Origin: Deltaproteobacteria bacterium
GTDB taxonomy: Bacteria > Desulfobacterota > Desulfobacteria > Desulfobacterales > SpSt-501
Direction of reading: 5' to 3'
Assembly: GCA_016219005.1 (NCBI GenBank)
Contig: JACRCN010000040.1
Location: forward strand, 1-51,730
DNA length: 51,730 nucleotides
Of the stretch, positions 28,745 through 37,947 are shown in pieces (the first letter of the stretch is position 1; every line of letters starts with the position of its first letter). The notes beneath the pieces are model-generated. The model did no database searches. It had not been told where the DNA came from and saw only the letters and a list, made by a program, of their open reading frames with translations. A program made the position numbers and the translations under genes.

Positions 28745-29194
28745 ATGGAAGTGAAGAAGATCCTGTGGCCGACTGATTTTTCCAGAATCGCCGAGAAAGC
28801 GTTGCCTCACGTCAAGTCGCTCACCGAACGGTATGGGGCGGAGATCCATGTGCTGTACGTAATCGAGGACGTGGCCCACCACGACGGCTGGTACGGTGCG
28901 TTCGAGGAAAAGCGCGTGCAGGAACTCATGGAGCATGCCGGCAAAACCGCCACCAAGCGCCTCGGCCAGATCTGTGAAAAATACCTGGATGGTTGCCCGC
29001 TGTATATCAAGCACGTGGCCGTGGGCGACCCGGCCCAGGAAATCCTGAAGCTGATCGATGCGGAAAAGGTGGACATCGTGGTCATGGCCAGCCACGGCGA
29101 GAAAGGCCACTTCCGTTTCGGAAGCGTGACGGAAAAGGTCCTCAAGAACTCGGCCATACCCGTGACCATTATCCCGGTGGCACCCGCGAAGTAG
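28745..29194 (+). CDS. Universal stress protein (UspA family)
   Basis: A 149-residue single-domain UspA protein. It begins with KKILWPTDFS, has the middle strand VDIVVMASHGEKG and ends with FGSVTEKVLKNSAIPVTIIP. The ATP-binding loop between the second Gly and the GS pair is shorter than usual, so nucleotide binding is not certain. Family members help survival under starvation and stress. GGGAGG precedes the ATG. Its nearest neighbour is a convergent ferritin-like gene. Confidence 0.9.
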   Translation: MEVKKILWPTDFSRIAEKALPHVKSLTERYGAEIHVLYVIEDVAHHDGWYGAFEEKRVQELMEHAGKTATKRLGQICEKYLDGCPLYIKHVAVGDPAQEILKLIDAEKVDIVVMASHGEKGHFRFGSVTEKVLKNSAIPVTIIPVAPAK

Positions 29195-29356
29195 GTCCAC
29201 CCTCGGCGGAAAGGGGTCAGGGGACACGACGCCTCTCCCATTCCAATCACGGGGGGTGCCCCGTCAGGATTCAGCCGCAGGGATGACGATGGCGGTTGAT
29301 TATACCCGGGGGCCGCTCGGGAGGTTCCGGGCGAACCGCGGCTTTATTGCCGGCGC

Positions 29357-29821
29357 TCAGCCCCCGGAGGTTTGGGGAAACGTGGTGTTGGTATAAAGGT
29401 ATTCCATCTTCTCCTTGTGCTTCAATTCCTCGTTGGCCATTTTAAGCAGCATGTCCCGTACATCCCCGGCCGGATGCTGGTTGGCCAGTTCGGCATAAAA
29501 CCGGTGCGAGCGTGATTCGCGGTGAGCGGCCACGAGGTAAACCTCCGAGCTGCTCATGTCCGTTGAAACCGTCGGCTCCGCCTGGTGTTCGGCAATCTTG
29601 TAGTACACCACATCGCTCAACCGCAGCTCACCCTGCCCGTAACCGCCCTCCCGGTACTTGATCAGAAACGCCCGGTGCTTCTGCTCCTCCCCGGCGATCC
29701 ACTGAATGGTGTCCTTCACCCCGGCGTCTAGTACCCGGCCGTGAAGGGCCATGTAAAAGGCATAGGCAGCTTCTTCGCGTTGGATGGCCGTGTCGATCAG
29801 CGTCAACAGGTTCTTGTCCAT
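29357..29821 (-). CDS. Ferritin-like diiron protein (rubrerythrin type)
   Basis: A 154-residue four-helix protein with the metal-ligand pattern of the ferritin/rubrerythrin family: REEAAYAFY in helix 1, GEEQKHRAFL in helix 2, then AAHRESRSHRFYAEL and NEELKHKEKMEYLY. The C-terminal rubredoxin domain of true rubrerythrin is missing. Such proteins reduce peroxide or store iron in anaerobes. The ATG follows AAGGAGG. Upstream lies a membrane protein gene on the same strand. Confidence 0.87.
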   Translation of the reverse strand: MDKNLLTLIDTAIQREEAAYAFYMALHGRVLDAGVKDTIQWIAGEEQKHRAFLIKYREGGYGQGELRLSDVVYYKIAEHQAEPTVSTDMSSSEVYLVAAHRESRSHRFYAELANQHPAGDVRDMLLKMANEELKHKEKMEYLYTNTTFPQTSGG

Positions 29822-29871
29822 GACGGACCCTCCTTGGGTTGTGTCTCGTCAGAAAAAATTCACCTCGAAGC

Positions 29872-30675
29872 TCAGCCACGATCTGTGCGCGCCCGGCGCA
29901 ATCTGCCGACGACGGCGCCGTAAGCCAGCAGGTACAGGGTTGCCACCGCAAGGGCCGCAAGCGTTCCCCCGTAAATCCCCAAAGGCGGGTACAACAACGA
30001 AACCGCCAGGGCGTATGCGATCAGCGCGCCCAGCCCCAGCGGGAAGTTCTTGATGATCGTATGCACATGAGCTTTATCATAGGTGATGTGCACGATCAAT
30101 ATCAGCGGGAACAGGGCCGTCGGGAAAGCGGCAAAAAGCCCGGCCCAGGCCGGCCCGACCGCCCGGGCCGCTCCGGTGACGGCGAGAATGATGAGCGCCG
30201 CCAGGCCGGCGCGCAACAGCAGCACGACAAAAGTAAACCGGACGCTGCGGGTGATGGCGACATTGGGGACCTTTCGGAACAGGCGGGTGAATATCAAAAT
30301 CGATGCGACCGGGACCAGGACGGCCGCGGTGGGCGAAAAGGGGATGAAGTGCAGCAGCCAGGCCATTGCGAAATACCCACCCAGAGCCGTAAGCGTGGCG
30401 GCGGGGATGACCTGGCGATGCAGCGCCGCCGAGGCCCGGTAGTAGCCGTAGACGAACACCTGGGAGGCTACCAGACCGACCAGGGTGTAAACCGCACTTT
30501 GGGCCGCGAAATCGGGGCTGATCTCCAGGCCCATGAAAAACAGCGCGATCGCCGCCCCCATCGGGTAGCCGGACAGAAGGCCTGCGACCCGCGGGCTGAC
30601 ACGCTCGGCAATCGCGGAGAGCGCAAGCACCATGCCGACGGTGACAATGACTTTGCTGAACAGAACGAGGCTCAT
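29872..30675 (-). CDS. Polytopic membrane protein of unknown function
   Basis: A 267-residue protein with about eight hydrophobic segments spread over its whole length and very few charged residues inside them. A conserved-looking stretch near the N-terminus reads RVAGLLSGYPMGAAIALFF. No transporter signature or catalytic residue is recognised, so no function is given. Such a layout could be a transporter or channel-like protein. It is divergent from the PPC-domain gene, with only 43 bases between the two starts. Confidence 0.72.
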   Translation of the reverse strand: MSLVLFSKVIVTVGMVLALSAIAERVSPRVAGLLSGYPMGAAIALFFMGLEISPDFAAQSAVYTLVGLVASQVFVYGYYRASAALHRQVIPAATLTALGGYFAMAWLLHFIPFSPTAAVLVPVASILIFTRLFRKVPNVAITRSVRFTFVVLLLRAGLAALIILAVTGAARAVGPAWAGLFAAFPTALFPLILIVHITYDKAHVHTIIKNFPLGLGALIAYALAVSLLYPPLGIYGGTLAALAVATLYLLAYGAVVGRLRRARTDRG

Positions 30676-30718
30676 GGGCTTTACACCGACCCGGTCTTTA
30701 GGCTAATTAATAACGATC

Positions 30719-31192
30719 ATGACGATATCACACACTCAAACGGAATTGAGACAGGCCGTATTTATCCGCCTTTCTCCCGGTATGGACCTCATCACGGGAA
30801 TCGCGGACGTCTGCCGCCTGCGAGGGATCCGGGCGGGCGCCATCACCAGCTGCATCGCCAGCCTGAGGCGGGCATCCCTTTTCGTTGTCGTCCCCCTGGG
30901 CAACAAGACCGGCGGCGGCTACAGCGACCCCAGACATCTCACAGAACCGGTGGAGGTCGTCGGCGGGCAGGGAACCATCGGGGAAGAGCAAAATGGAGAG
31001 ACCTGCGTGCACCTGCACGCGGCCCTCAGCGACTCCCAGGGCCATGCGCACGGCGGTCACCTGATCCCGGGGACCTGCCCGGTCCTCATCACTTCGGAGA
31101 TCGTGATCCTGCCGCTGGAAGGAATCCGGCTCGTCCGCACCTTCGACGCCGATGCGGACATGCCCGTGCTGAAACCCACCGCAATGGATTGA
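30719..31192 (+). CDS. PPC / DUF296 domain protein
   Basis: A 157-residue single-domain protein of the plants-and-prokaryotes-conserved (DUF296) family. The marker segment is ETCVHLHAALSDSQGHAHGG followed by HLIPGTCPVLITSEIVIL. The His residues in HLHA and GHAHGGH are typical and may bind a metal. Bacterial members form trimers of unknown function; in plants the domain is joined to AT hooks. No clear ribosome-binding site precedes the ATG, so the start is tentative. Confidence 0.82.
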   Translation: MTISHTQTELRQAVFIRLSPGMDLITGIADVCRLRGIRAGAITSCIASLRRASLFVVVPLGNKTGGGYSDPRHLTEPVEVVGGQGTIGEEQNGETCVHLHAALSDSQGHAHGGHLIPGTCPVLITSEIVILPLEGIRLVRTFDADADMPVLKPTAMD

Positions 31193-31232
31193 CGATTCAA
31201 AGGCGTGTCGCGGGGTGCTTGTAGCAAGAAAC

Positions 31233-32546
31233 TTAAAAACGCCGGAGCGGCGGACCTTGGGCCTTGAGCGCTTTCACAGCCCCCTGTACAGCGCCGTAAG
31301 CCGTGGCGATGGCCAGCCCCGCGCCGCATTTCATGCGAATCCAGTCCTGGTGGGCGAGAATCGAGCCGGCGGCAAAAAGATGCGCATGCGCCGGGCGGCC
31401 CGAAGCCGCGAGCACCCGGAAGCTGTCGTCGATCTCGAGCCCGGCGCGGTTGACGGGATGGCCTTTCGGATCGAGAAAATCCTGGCGATGCCAGCCGTCC
31501 CGTCCCTCCGGCTGGTGCACCGGGAGATCGAACAGGGACTCGCGCACGCCGCGCCGGTCCGCCTGGAGGCCGCCGCCCATGAAGCGGCCGGTCGCCAGAA
31601 TGACGGAGGTGGCTGCGATGAGATGTTCGGCGTCGCTGCGCCCGGCCTCGATCAGAAATCCGCCGGACGAATCGTCAACGGCACGAAAGACCCTGTTTTC
31701 AAGCAGAAGCCTCACCCCGCAGTCCCCGAGCCCGCTTTCGAACGCTTCCTTCAGGCGCAGCCCCGTCGCGCCGGGCGGCATGGTGGGGATCTCGAACAGC
31801 GCCACCCCGAGGCGCCGCTCGATATCCTGCATGACGTGCACCGGCCGGGAAATCCCCAGAATGGCGGGCAGACCCACGGCGTCAACCCCTTTGACGTGGG
31901 GCGCGAGGGCCTCGGCGAACTTCCCGCGGTTCCGGTCGAGTTCAAGCGAGCGGGCCAGGCGCTCCGCAAAGACCTCGCTCGCCGCGTGCGTGTCCGGATA
32001 CACGACCCGCGCCGTCTGGAGGCCCGGCCAGACAGGCCCTAGCGTGTCCGCGATCTGCCGGGCGCTGAACCCCTTGAGCCCCTGAATGTCCACCAGCCGA
32101 CAGGACGCCCTGCGCTCCCGGGCCGCCACGGCCTGCCACATCGTCCGGGGCACCCGGTAGGTCGTTTTGAGGGTGCCGACCGCCGTCGGGACGGCCACAT
32201 TGCGCTCCGGATGCCCTGCGTATGCCAGGCCGTTGGCCTCAAAGAACCGCAGCAGCTCGTCGAAGGCGGCACGGATTTCCCCGGCCGCCAGGCGCGCATA
32301 GGGATGGCGCGGCAGGTCCTTGACCAGCGCGGCCACCCCCGCCCAGGGGTCGCTCCAGGTTTTACCTTCCTCCAGCGGGTGCACGCCCAGCAGGTCCAGC
32401 AGTCCCGTGGCAAAAATGATCTCGCCGGTCCGGCCCACCAGCACGGTGGCAAGCCCCCGGTTCGCGGCAAAAAGTGCCGCAGACATGCCGGCCATGCCGC
32501 TTCCGACAACACAGACATCGCAGGCGATGCGCGCGGGATCCGTCAC
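31233..32546 (-). CDS. glpB: Anaerobic glycerol-3-phosphate dehydrogenase subunit B
   Basis: A 437-residue flavoprotein subunit. It starts at a GTG (32546) overlapping the glpA stop (GTGA), with CDVCVVGSGMAGMSAALFAA as the nucleotide-binding loop. The interior has GLLDLLGVHPL and GLPAILGI, and the end has FAAGSILAHQDWIRMKCGAG, all typical of GlpB. With GlpA it oxidises glycerol-3-phosphate to dihydroxyacetone phosphate. In E. coli a third subunit, GlpC, carries electrons to the membrane. No glpC is seen in this window, so another electron carrier must serve or glpC lies elsewhere. The frame stays open far upstream, but that part is a glpA shadow. Confidence 0.9.
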   Translation of the reverse strand: MTDPARIACDVCVVGSGMAGMSAALFAANRGLATVLVGRTGEIIFATGLLDLLGVHPLEEGKTWSDPWAGVAALVKDLPRHPYARLAAGEIRAAFDELLRFFEANGLAYAGHPERNVAVPTAVGTLKTTYRVPRTMWQAVAARERRASCRLVDIQGLKGFSARQIADTLGPVWPGLQTARVVYPDTHAASEVFAERLARSLELDRNRGKFAEALAPHVKGVDAVGLPAILGISRPVHVMQDIERRLGVALFEIPTMPPGATGLRLKEAFESGLGDCGVRLLLENRVFRAVDDSSGGFLIEAGRSDAEHLIAATSVILATGRFMGGGLQADRRGVRESLFDLPVHQPEGRDGWHRQDFLDPKGHPVNRAGLEIDDSFRVLAASGRPAHAHLFAAGSILAHQDWIRMKCGAGLAIATAYGAVQGAVKALKAQGPPLRRF

Positions 32547-34132
32547 GGTCGGCCCTCCAGTTCCAGCCCGAAATAGCCGCAGTGCAGCGCTTCCTGCAGT
32601 TCCTCCTGGCGCAGTGCGGCGTCCCAGAGAATGGGGCGCATCCCCCGCCAGCGGGCGCTCAGGAAGGAACGCAGGTCCGTAAGCCCCTCGCGCCCAACGA
32701 GATCGCCGCGGTCGTAGAGGTACGCGCAGATGCGCACGCCGCAGAAGGCGCCCTGGCAGGTGCCTTTGCCGATGCGGCTGCGGCGGCCGATGGCGTAGAG
32801 ATCGGAGGTCCCGCCCTGCTGATGGATCCCGGCAATGACGGCATCCACGGCGCTGGCTGGCACCATTTCGCACTCGCACAACAGGAGATCTTCCGGTTTC
32901 CGGGCCTTCATCCAAAGCCTCGGAGAAAGGCCCGCCGCGGTCCACTGGTTGGCGGCGCAGGCCGTGAGCGGCTTGACCCGCGTGAGGCCGGAGCGCGCAA
33001 CGCCCAGTTTCCGGCAGACCAGGTCGGCGGTTCTTTCGGCCATGCGTCGATACGTCGTCAGCTTGCCGCCCGCAATCGATACGAAATTGTCGAGCCCATC
33101 GGCGGCGTGATCCATCAGGGCAAAGCCGCGGCTCAAGGCCCGGCCGTCCTTCAACGACCGGGAGCCGACCAGGGGCCGGACGCCGGCGTAGGCGCGGATG
33201 AACCGGGTGGTTTGAAGCGACGGCACCATGGCCGAGGCCATGTGGATGATGGCATCACTCTCTTCTACCGTGGGCACGATGCGGTCCAGGGCATTGATGG
33301 GGATAGAGGTCGTCCCGAGAATGGAAACCGTTCCGCCGGGGACCAGAATGTCCGCATCCGAGGCCGGCCGCAGCCGGTTTACGACGCGGTGCGTGATGCG
33401 CTGGTCGGTGATAAGGAGGCTGCCTTTCGAGTAGAGCAGGTCGATATCGATTCCGGCCAGGCCGGCCACCTCGCGCGCCCAGGCGCCGGCGGCGTTCACC
33501 ACCAGCCCCGCTTCGACCACCACCTCTTTCCCGGTGCGATCGTGGCGCAGGCGTGCGCCGCAGATGCGGCGGTTTTCGATGATGAACCCCGTCAATCGGG
33601 TGTGCAGCAGCACCCGGCCGCCGAGTTCCAGGGCCTCGGCCAGATTGTCCAGGGCGAGGTGGAACGGGTCGACGGAAGCATCCTCCACCCGGAAGGCCGC
33701 GATCAGCCGGTCGGAAAGGACCGGCTCCATCTCCCGTGCCTCGGCGACGCTGATCGCCTGGCAACCGATGCCGCAGCGGGCGCAGGAACCGGGGAACTCG
33801 GCCACGTATTGCTCATCGTCGCCCGCCACGGCCACGAAGAGCCCACCGGTGTCCTCGATGCAATGAGGCGCCAAAGACTTGAGCAGAGCACTTTCCTCGC
33901 GGCACTCGACAGCCGCCACCGGGTCGCTGCGGACATAACGCGCGCCGCTGTGCAGCAACCCGTGGTTGGCGCCGGAAGCACCGGCGCAGATGTCTCGGCG
34001 TTCAACCAACAGGCAAGAAACGCCGCGCAGGGCGAGATCCCGGGCGAGCCCGACCCCCGTAATCCCTCCGCCGATGATCAGTACCGGGGTTTCCAAAACC
34101 ATCCCTCCGCCGCACCCTTCGCAAGGCGACAT
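32543..34132 (-). CDS. glpA: Anaerobic glycerol-3-phosphate dehydrogenase subunit A
   Basis: This 529-residue catalytic subunit has an N-terminal FAD fold (VLIIGGGITGVGLARDLALR), the family segment GANHGLLHSGARYV, and a C-terminal BFD-like 2Fe-2S domain with LLLCECEMVP and GKGTCQGAFCGVRIC. The ATG at 34132 has GAAGG about 9 bases upstream; a shorter start at 34102 (MVLETPV) is also possible. It oxidises glycerol-3-phosphate without oxygen. It lies behind the GpdQ-like phosphodiesterase on the same strand, about 120 bases away, consistent with glycerol-3-phosphate being the product of that enzyme. Confidence 0.93.
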   Translation of the reverse strand: MSPCEGCGGGMVLETPVLIIGGGITGVGLARDLALRGVSCLLVERRDICAGASGANHGLLHSGARYVRSDPVAAVECREESALLKSLAPHCIEDTGGLFVAVAGDDEQYVAEFPGSCARCGIGCQAISVAEAREMEPVLSDRLIAAFRVEDASVDPFHLALDNLAEALELGGRVLLHTRLTGFIIENRRICGARLRHDRTGKEVVVEAGLVVNAAGAWAREVAGLAGIDIDLLYSKGSLLITDQRITHRVVNRLRPASDADILVPGGTVSILGTTSIPINALDRIVPTVEESDAIIHMASAMVPSLQTTRFIRAYAGVRPLVGSRSLKDGRALSRGFALMDHAADGLDNFVSIAGGKLTTYRRMAERTADLVCRKLGVARSGLTRVKPLTACAANQWTAAGLSPRLWMKARKPEDLLLCECEMVPASAVDAVIAGIHQQGGTSDLYAIGRRSRIGKGTCQGAFCGVRICAYLYDRGDLVGREGLTDLRSFLSARWRGMRPILWDAALRQEELQEALHCGYFGLELEGRP

Positions 34133-34250
34133 GAGCAGGCCTTCGCAGCACCAACCCACACCGGGGTAGTACCGCGCAATTTAAATTCTACCATAAGTGG
34201 TCGGCAAGTTCGAGTATTCCAGCCATATCGGATGGCCCGCATGACTCACT

Positions 34251-35111
34251 CTATCCCGGAGATACAACGTCGAAAAATGGATGCGCTCCACCATATTGAA
34301 GGGGATGGTCCTCGATGATGCTGACATGGGTGAGCAACGTTTTCTCTCCCCACAGTTCCGTGAAAAAGTGCAGCATCAGGGCAGGCGGCTCCAAAATGAA
34401 TGCGGATGAAGCCTCTTCCCGAAGGTCCAGGACCAATTGCATGCCGACACCCGGACATACCGTCGCCGTCGTACCGGCAAAACGACGGCTGATGGCACGA
34501 TGAATATGCCCGCACGTAATCCGCTCGACCTGGGGGTGCTTGCCGATAATGGAAGCGAGCTCCTTTCTTCCGGCAAAGACCTCTTTGTCCATGTGACCGA
34601 TGCCGGAGGCAAACGGAGGGTGGTGCATGAATATGACCGTGGGTGCATCCGGTTTTTCGGAAAGGACCCTGTCCAGCCAGGAAAGCCGTCCGGGGTTAAG
34701 ACCGCCGCCATGCTCCCCCGGTATAACCGTGTCGAGGCCGATCAGACGCACGGGGAAGTGTTCGATGGTGTAACAGATAGCCTTATTCCCATCTGGCTCC
34801 ACATGGCCGTTCAGGTAGCGATGCTCAGGAAAAACCTCACGGAGGCCTGCCTTGTGATCATGGTTCCCCGGAACCATGAAGAAAGGAAGTTTAAGCGACG
34901 CGAGGATTTCCCTCAGGACCTGATAGGATTCGAAAGCGCCTTCGTCCACGAGATCACCGGTGATCAGAACCGCATCCGGCATCGGTTGGAGATGGTTGAT
35001 GTGTTCGACGGTGCGCCTCAGCGGAGAAGCGGTCTCCGCCACATCATACGCGAGGACGCCTTCGGGCTTGAGATGAAAATCGGAAATTTGAACGATCAGC
35101 ATAGGTCTCAT
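34251..35111 (-). CDS. GpdQ-like metallophosphodiesterase
   Basis: A 286-residue calcineurin-like phosphoesterase with the complete two-metal motif set: QISDFHLK near residue 8, ITGDLVDEG, VPGNHDHKAG, FMHHPPFASG and CGHIHRA. The overall order and the HHPPF-G-MD segment resemble GpdQ, which releases glycerol-3-phosphate from glycerophosphodiesters, more than CpdA; that comparison is from memory. Its ATG overlaps the stop of the fused ABC gene (ATGA), and the glpAB genes follow. Both facts support a glycerophosphodiester substrate. A cyclic nucleotide substrate is the alternative. No signal peptide, so it acts in the cytoplasm. Confidence 0.85.
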   Translation of the reverse strand: MRPMLIVQISDFHLKPEGVLAYDVAETASPLRRTVEHINHLQPMPDAVLITGDLVDEGAFESYQVLREILASLKLPFFMVPGNHDHKAGLREVFPEHRYLNGHVEPDGNKAICYTIEHFPVRLIGLDTVIPGEHGGGLNPGRLSWLDRVLSEKPDAPTVIFMHHPPFASGIGHMDKEVFAGRKELASIIGKHPQVERITCGHIHRAISRRFAGTTATVCPGVGMQLVLDLREEASSAFILEPPALMLHFFTELWGEKTLLTHVSIIEDHPLQYGGAHPFFDVVSPG

Positions 35112-37051
35112 GAGTCCAGGCGTAACAGGGCGCCGGGATCGATCGCCACTTCTACCCGCTGCCCTTTCTTGAAGGATTGAATGCCTTTCGTTTCTATCGT
35201 GAGATAATCGTCGCTTGAGCCCTCGATGATCACTCGTGTTCGATCCCCCATGAAGAAGGAGGCCACCACCGTCGCATGGAGGTGCCCTTGACCGAACTCG
35301 ACCAGGGCGGCATGCTCGGGCCTGAAAAACAATTCGACATTTCCGTTTTCTCCGGCACGAACCGCAGACGACGCCGGCAGCGGGATGCTGCCCCCGGGGA
35401 ACACCAGCCGGTCCTCCTGGAGACGACCCTTCAGCCGGTTGATCGTACCGATGAACTCGGCCACAAAGCGCGTCTGGGGTTCGAAGTAGATTTCCCGGGG
35501 TGAGCCCACCTGAGCCACCCGAGCCGTGTTCATAACGACGATCCTGTCACCCAACGCCATCGCCTCGGACTGGTCGTGGGTGACGTAGATGGCGGTAATG
35601 CCGAGAGAGCGCAGGAGGGAGTCGATTTCCACCCGCAGCAGATCGCGCAGTTTGGCATCGAGCGCCGTCAGGGGCTCGTCCAGAAGAAGCACCTTGGGCC
35701 GGACAGCGATGGCCCGGGCCAAAGCCACCCGTTGCTTCTGGCCTCCCGAGAGTTGATCGATGTGCCGGTTCTGGAGTTGCCCGATCTTCATCATGTCCAG
35801 CATCTCCGACACCCGCTGATGGCGCGGGGCCGCCTCGATGCCGCGCACCTTCAGACCATAGGCAATATTTTCAGCCACCGTCATGTTGGGGAAGAGCGCG
35901 TAGCTCTGGAAGACCATGCCCACGTTGCGTTTTTCAATGGGCACATCCGTCACATCGTCTTCGCCGAAATAAACCCTGCCATCTGAATCCGGCGACTCGA
36001 GGCCCGCGATGATTCTCAGCAGGGTGGTTTTGCCGCATCCGGAGGGTCCCAGAATGACGACGGTTTCACCGGCCTCGACCTTCAGGTTGAACGGCTCGAG
36101 GGCACGGGTCCCGTCCACGAACGTCTTGGCGCAGTTTACCAGGCGCAAGGCGGTTCCCGACAACTTTCGCCCCCCCTCTTTTTGATCCGGCGAGCACGAT
36201 GCGGCGGCGATCGGTCGCAGCACGGTCGCTCCTGTTGCAGCGTGAGATTTTTCCATCACGAACTCCCTTTGGCGGGGCTTGGCCACCCATTGCATGGCGA
36301 TGAGAAGGGGAATGATCATCAAGAAGAAAATGATCGTGTACGCCGAGCCGATTTCCAGCCGCATGGACGCATAGCTGTCGGCAAGGCCCACCGGCAGGGT
36401 CTTGGTCATGGGCGTGTGCAGCATCCACGTCAAATTGAACTCGCCGATGGAGAGCGTAAACACCATCAGGGATCCGGCCAGGATCCCCGGCAGGGCGTTG
36501 GGTATCACGACCTGGAAAAAGCGCTGCCAAAAACCCGCCCCCAGGCTGGCGGCACCCTCCTCGAACTCTTTCAGGCTGACGGAGTTCATGATGGCGATCA
36601 CCGAGCGCACCATGAAGGGCAGCGTGAAGATAACATGGCCCACGAGGATAAAAATCCAGCTGGTGCGAAAGCCCGTAAAGCCCCCGTAATTGATGATGAG
36701 CGCCAGGGCAATGGCCAGCCCGGGCACGGCGAGCGGAGTGACCAGGAGCTCTTCGAACAGCCGCGTCCAGCGGTTCTGCTTTTTGACCATGGCATAGGCG
36801 GCCGGCACCCCGAGGATGAGGGTGACGGCCAGGCAGGTTAAGGCGATCAGGATGGACAGGAAAATGGTGTCCCGGTAAAGGCTCCAGACTTGAACGAACC
36901 AGCGCAGCGTCAACCCGCTCTTGACGCCCATTATGAAGTTCTCGGTCAGACCCGCTACCACCGACTGAACCACCGGCACGATCAGGAACGCGCAGACCAG
37001 CAGGGTGAACAGGAACTGGGCATGGAACAGCATGGATTTGGTTTTTTGCAT
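35108..37051 (-). CDS. ABC importer permease fused to its ATPase
   Basis: A 647-residue fusion. Residues 1-260 are an inner-membrane permease with about six membrane segments and the EAA loop FEEGAASLGAGFWQRFFQVV (163-182). A linker of about 35 residues (262-296) leads to an ATPase of the PotA/UgpC/PhnT type at 297-647, with Walker A GPSGCGKTT (335-343), LSGGQ (434-438), Walker B VLLLDEP (454-460) and a C-terminal TOBE-like region. These are normally two genes. The start lies two bases after the first permease stop, and the end overlaps the phosphodiesterase start. No stop or frameshift is seen at the joint, so the fusion looks genuine. Confidence 0.9.
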   Translation of the reverse strand: MQKTKSMLFHAQFLFTLLVCAFLIVPVVQSVVAGLTENFIMGVKSGLTLRWFVQVWSLYRDTIFLSILIALTCLAVTLILGVPAAYAMVKKQNRWTRLFEELLVTPLAVPGLAIALALIINYGGFTGFRTSWIFILVGHVIFTLPFMVRSVIAIMNSVSLKEFEEGAASLGAGFWQRFFQVVIPNALPGILAGSLMVFTLSIGEFNLTWMLHTPMTKTLPVGLADSYASMRLEIGSAYTIIFFLMIIPLLIAMQWVAKPRQREFVMEKSHAATGATVLRPIAAASCSPDQKEGGRKLSGTALRLVNCAKTFVDGTRALEPFNLKVEAGETVVILGPSGCGKTTLLRIIAGLESPDSDGRVYFGEDDVTDVPIEKRNVGMVFQSYALFPNMTVAENIAYGLKVRGIEAAPRHQRVSEMLDMMKIGQLQNRHIDQLSGGQKQRVALARAIAVRPKVLLLDEPLTALDAKLRDLLRVEIDSLLRSLGITAIYVTHDQSEAMALGDRIVVMNTARVAQVGSPREIYFEPQTRFVAEFIGTINRLKGRLQEDRLVFPGGSIPLPASSAVRAGENGNVELFFRPEHAALVEFGQGHLHATVVASFFMGDRTRVIIEGSSDDYLTIETKGIQSFKKGQRVEVAIDPGALLRLDS

Positions 37052-37052
37052 G

Positions 37053-37874
37053 TCAGCCTGCCGCAGCGACGCTGTTGCCGGCTGCGGCGCGCGCCACCGA
37101 AAGTGCCATCCAGGTAATCAGCCCCAGCACAATGGAGAGGGCGGCGGCCATGGCAATATTCGCGATCAAGGTGAACTCGGTGTAAATCAAGATGGGCAAT
37201 ACATCGATGTTGGTCGCCAGCGTGAACGCGGTCCCGAATGCGCCCATGGATGTGGCAAAGCATATCGCCCCCGAGGAGATCAGGCCCGGAACCAGGGCCG
37301 GGATGAGGACATCTTTGACCACGCGCCAGGGCGAGGCCCCAAGGGACCGGGCGGCCTCCTCGAGGCTTCTGTCTATTTTCTCGGCGGAGGCCATGATGGT
37401 CGTAATCGTCCGGGGGATCGAGAAATACAGGTACCCCAGAAAAAGCCCGGCCATGGAATAGGCCAGGACGAGCTTTTCGCCGGTTAAAAGTTTGGTGATG
37501 TCCCCCATTAACCCTTGGCGACCGACCAGGAGAATGATCATGAAGCCGACGACCACCCCGGGGAACGCCAGCGGAAACGTCAACATGGAAACCAAAAGGC
37601 TCTTGCCGCGGAATTCATTGCGTGTGAGGAAGACCCCCACGATGCCGGAAATGACGAGCGTGACGAGGGTCACCCCGGCCGACAGGAGGATGGTGTATAC
37701 GAGGGTTTCCAGGTATCTCGGCGTGGTGATGGCCGCAAGGTAGATCTTGAACCCGGAGGGCCCCATGGCCGATGCAAACGCCAGCCGCGCCAGCGGCAGA
37801 AGAAAAAAAGCGACGAACACGGCAAAGGCCGGTGCGAACAGCGCCAGTAACAGCCAGTTGTTTCGCTTCTGCAA
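37053..37874 (-). CDS. ABC importer permease, first subunit
   Basis: A 273-residue inner-membrane permease of the polyamine/iron/phosphonate importer class. About six hydrophobic segments are visible, with the EAA loop EEAARSLGASPWRVVKDVLI near residue 175 that docks onto the ATPase. It starts at TTG (37874) with GAGGGGG upstream. It should pair with the permease half of the downstream fusion, giving one membrane channel from two different subunits. The binding-protein gene lies 73 bases upstream. Confidence 0.9.
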   Translation of the reverse strand: MQKRNNWLLLALFAPAFAVFVAFFLLPLARLAFASAMGPSGFKIYLAAITTPRYLETLVYTILLSAGVTLVTLVISGIVGVFLTRNEFRGKSLLVSMLTFPLAFPGVVVGFMIILLVGRQGLMGDITKLLTGEKLVLAYSMAGLFLGYLYFSIPRTITTIMASAEKIDRSLEEAARSLGASPWRVVKDVLIPALVPGLISSGAICFATSMGAFGTAFTLATNIDVLPILIYTEFTLIANIAMAAALSIVLGLITWMALSVARAAAGNSVAAAG

Positions 37875-37947
37875 TTTTCCCCCTCAACGTGAAAATGAAG
37901 CGATGCCCGGTGCGCCTCCGGGTCGGGGGTGCGCACCGGGCCGGGCG

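Noticed and set aside
29839-31224. 461-codon plus-strand frame across the membrane protein and PPC genes
   Set aside because: It runs antisense to the hydrophobic membrane protein and out of frame with the PPC gene; the product is charged low-complexity sequence.
32547-32945. N-terminal extension of the glpB frame
   Set aside because: The extension overlaps glpA in another frame and has no flavoprotein features; the GTG overlapping the glpA stop fits GlpB exactly.
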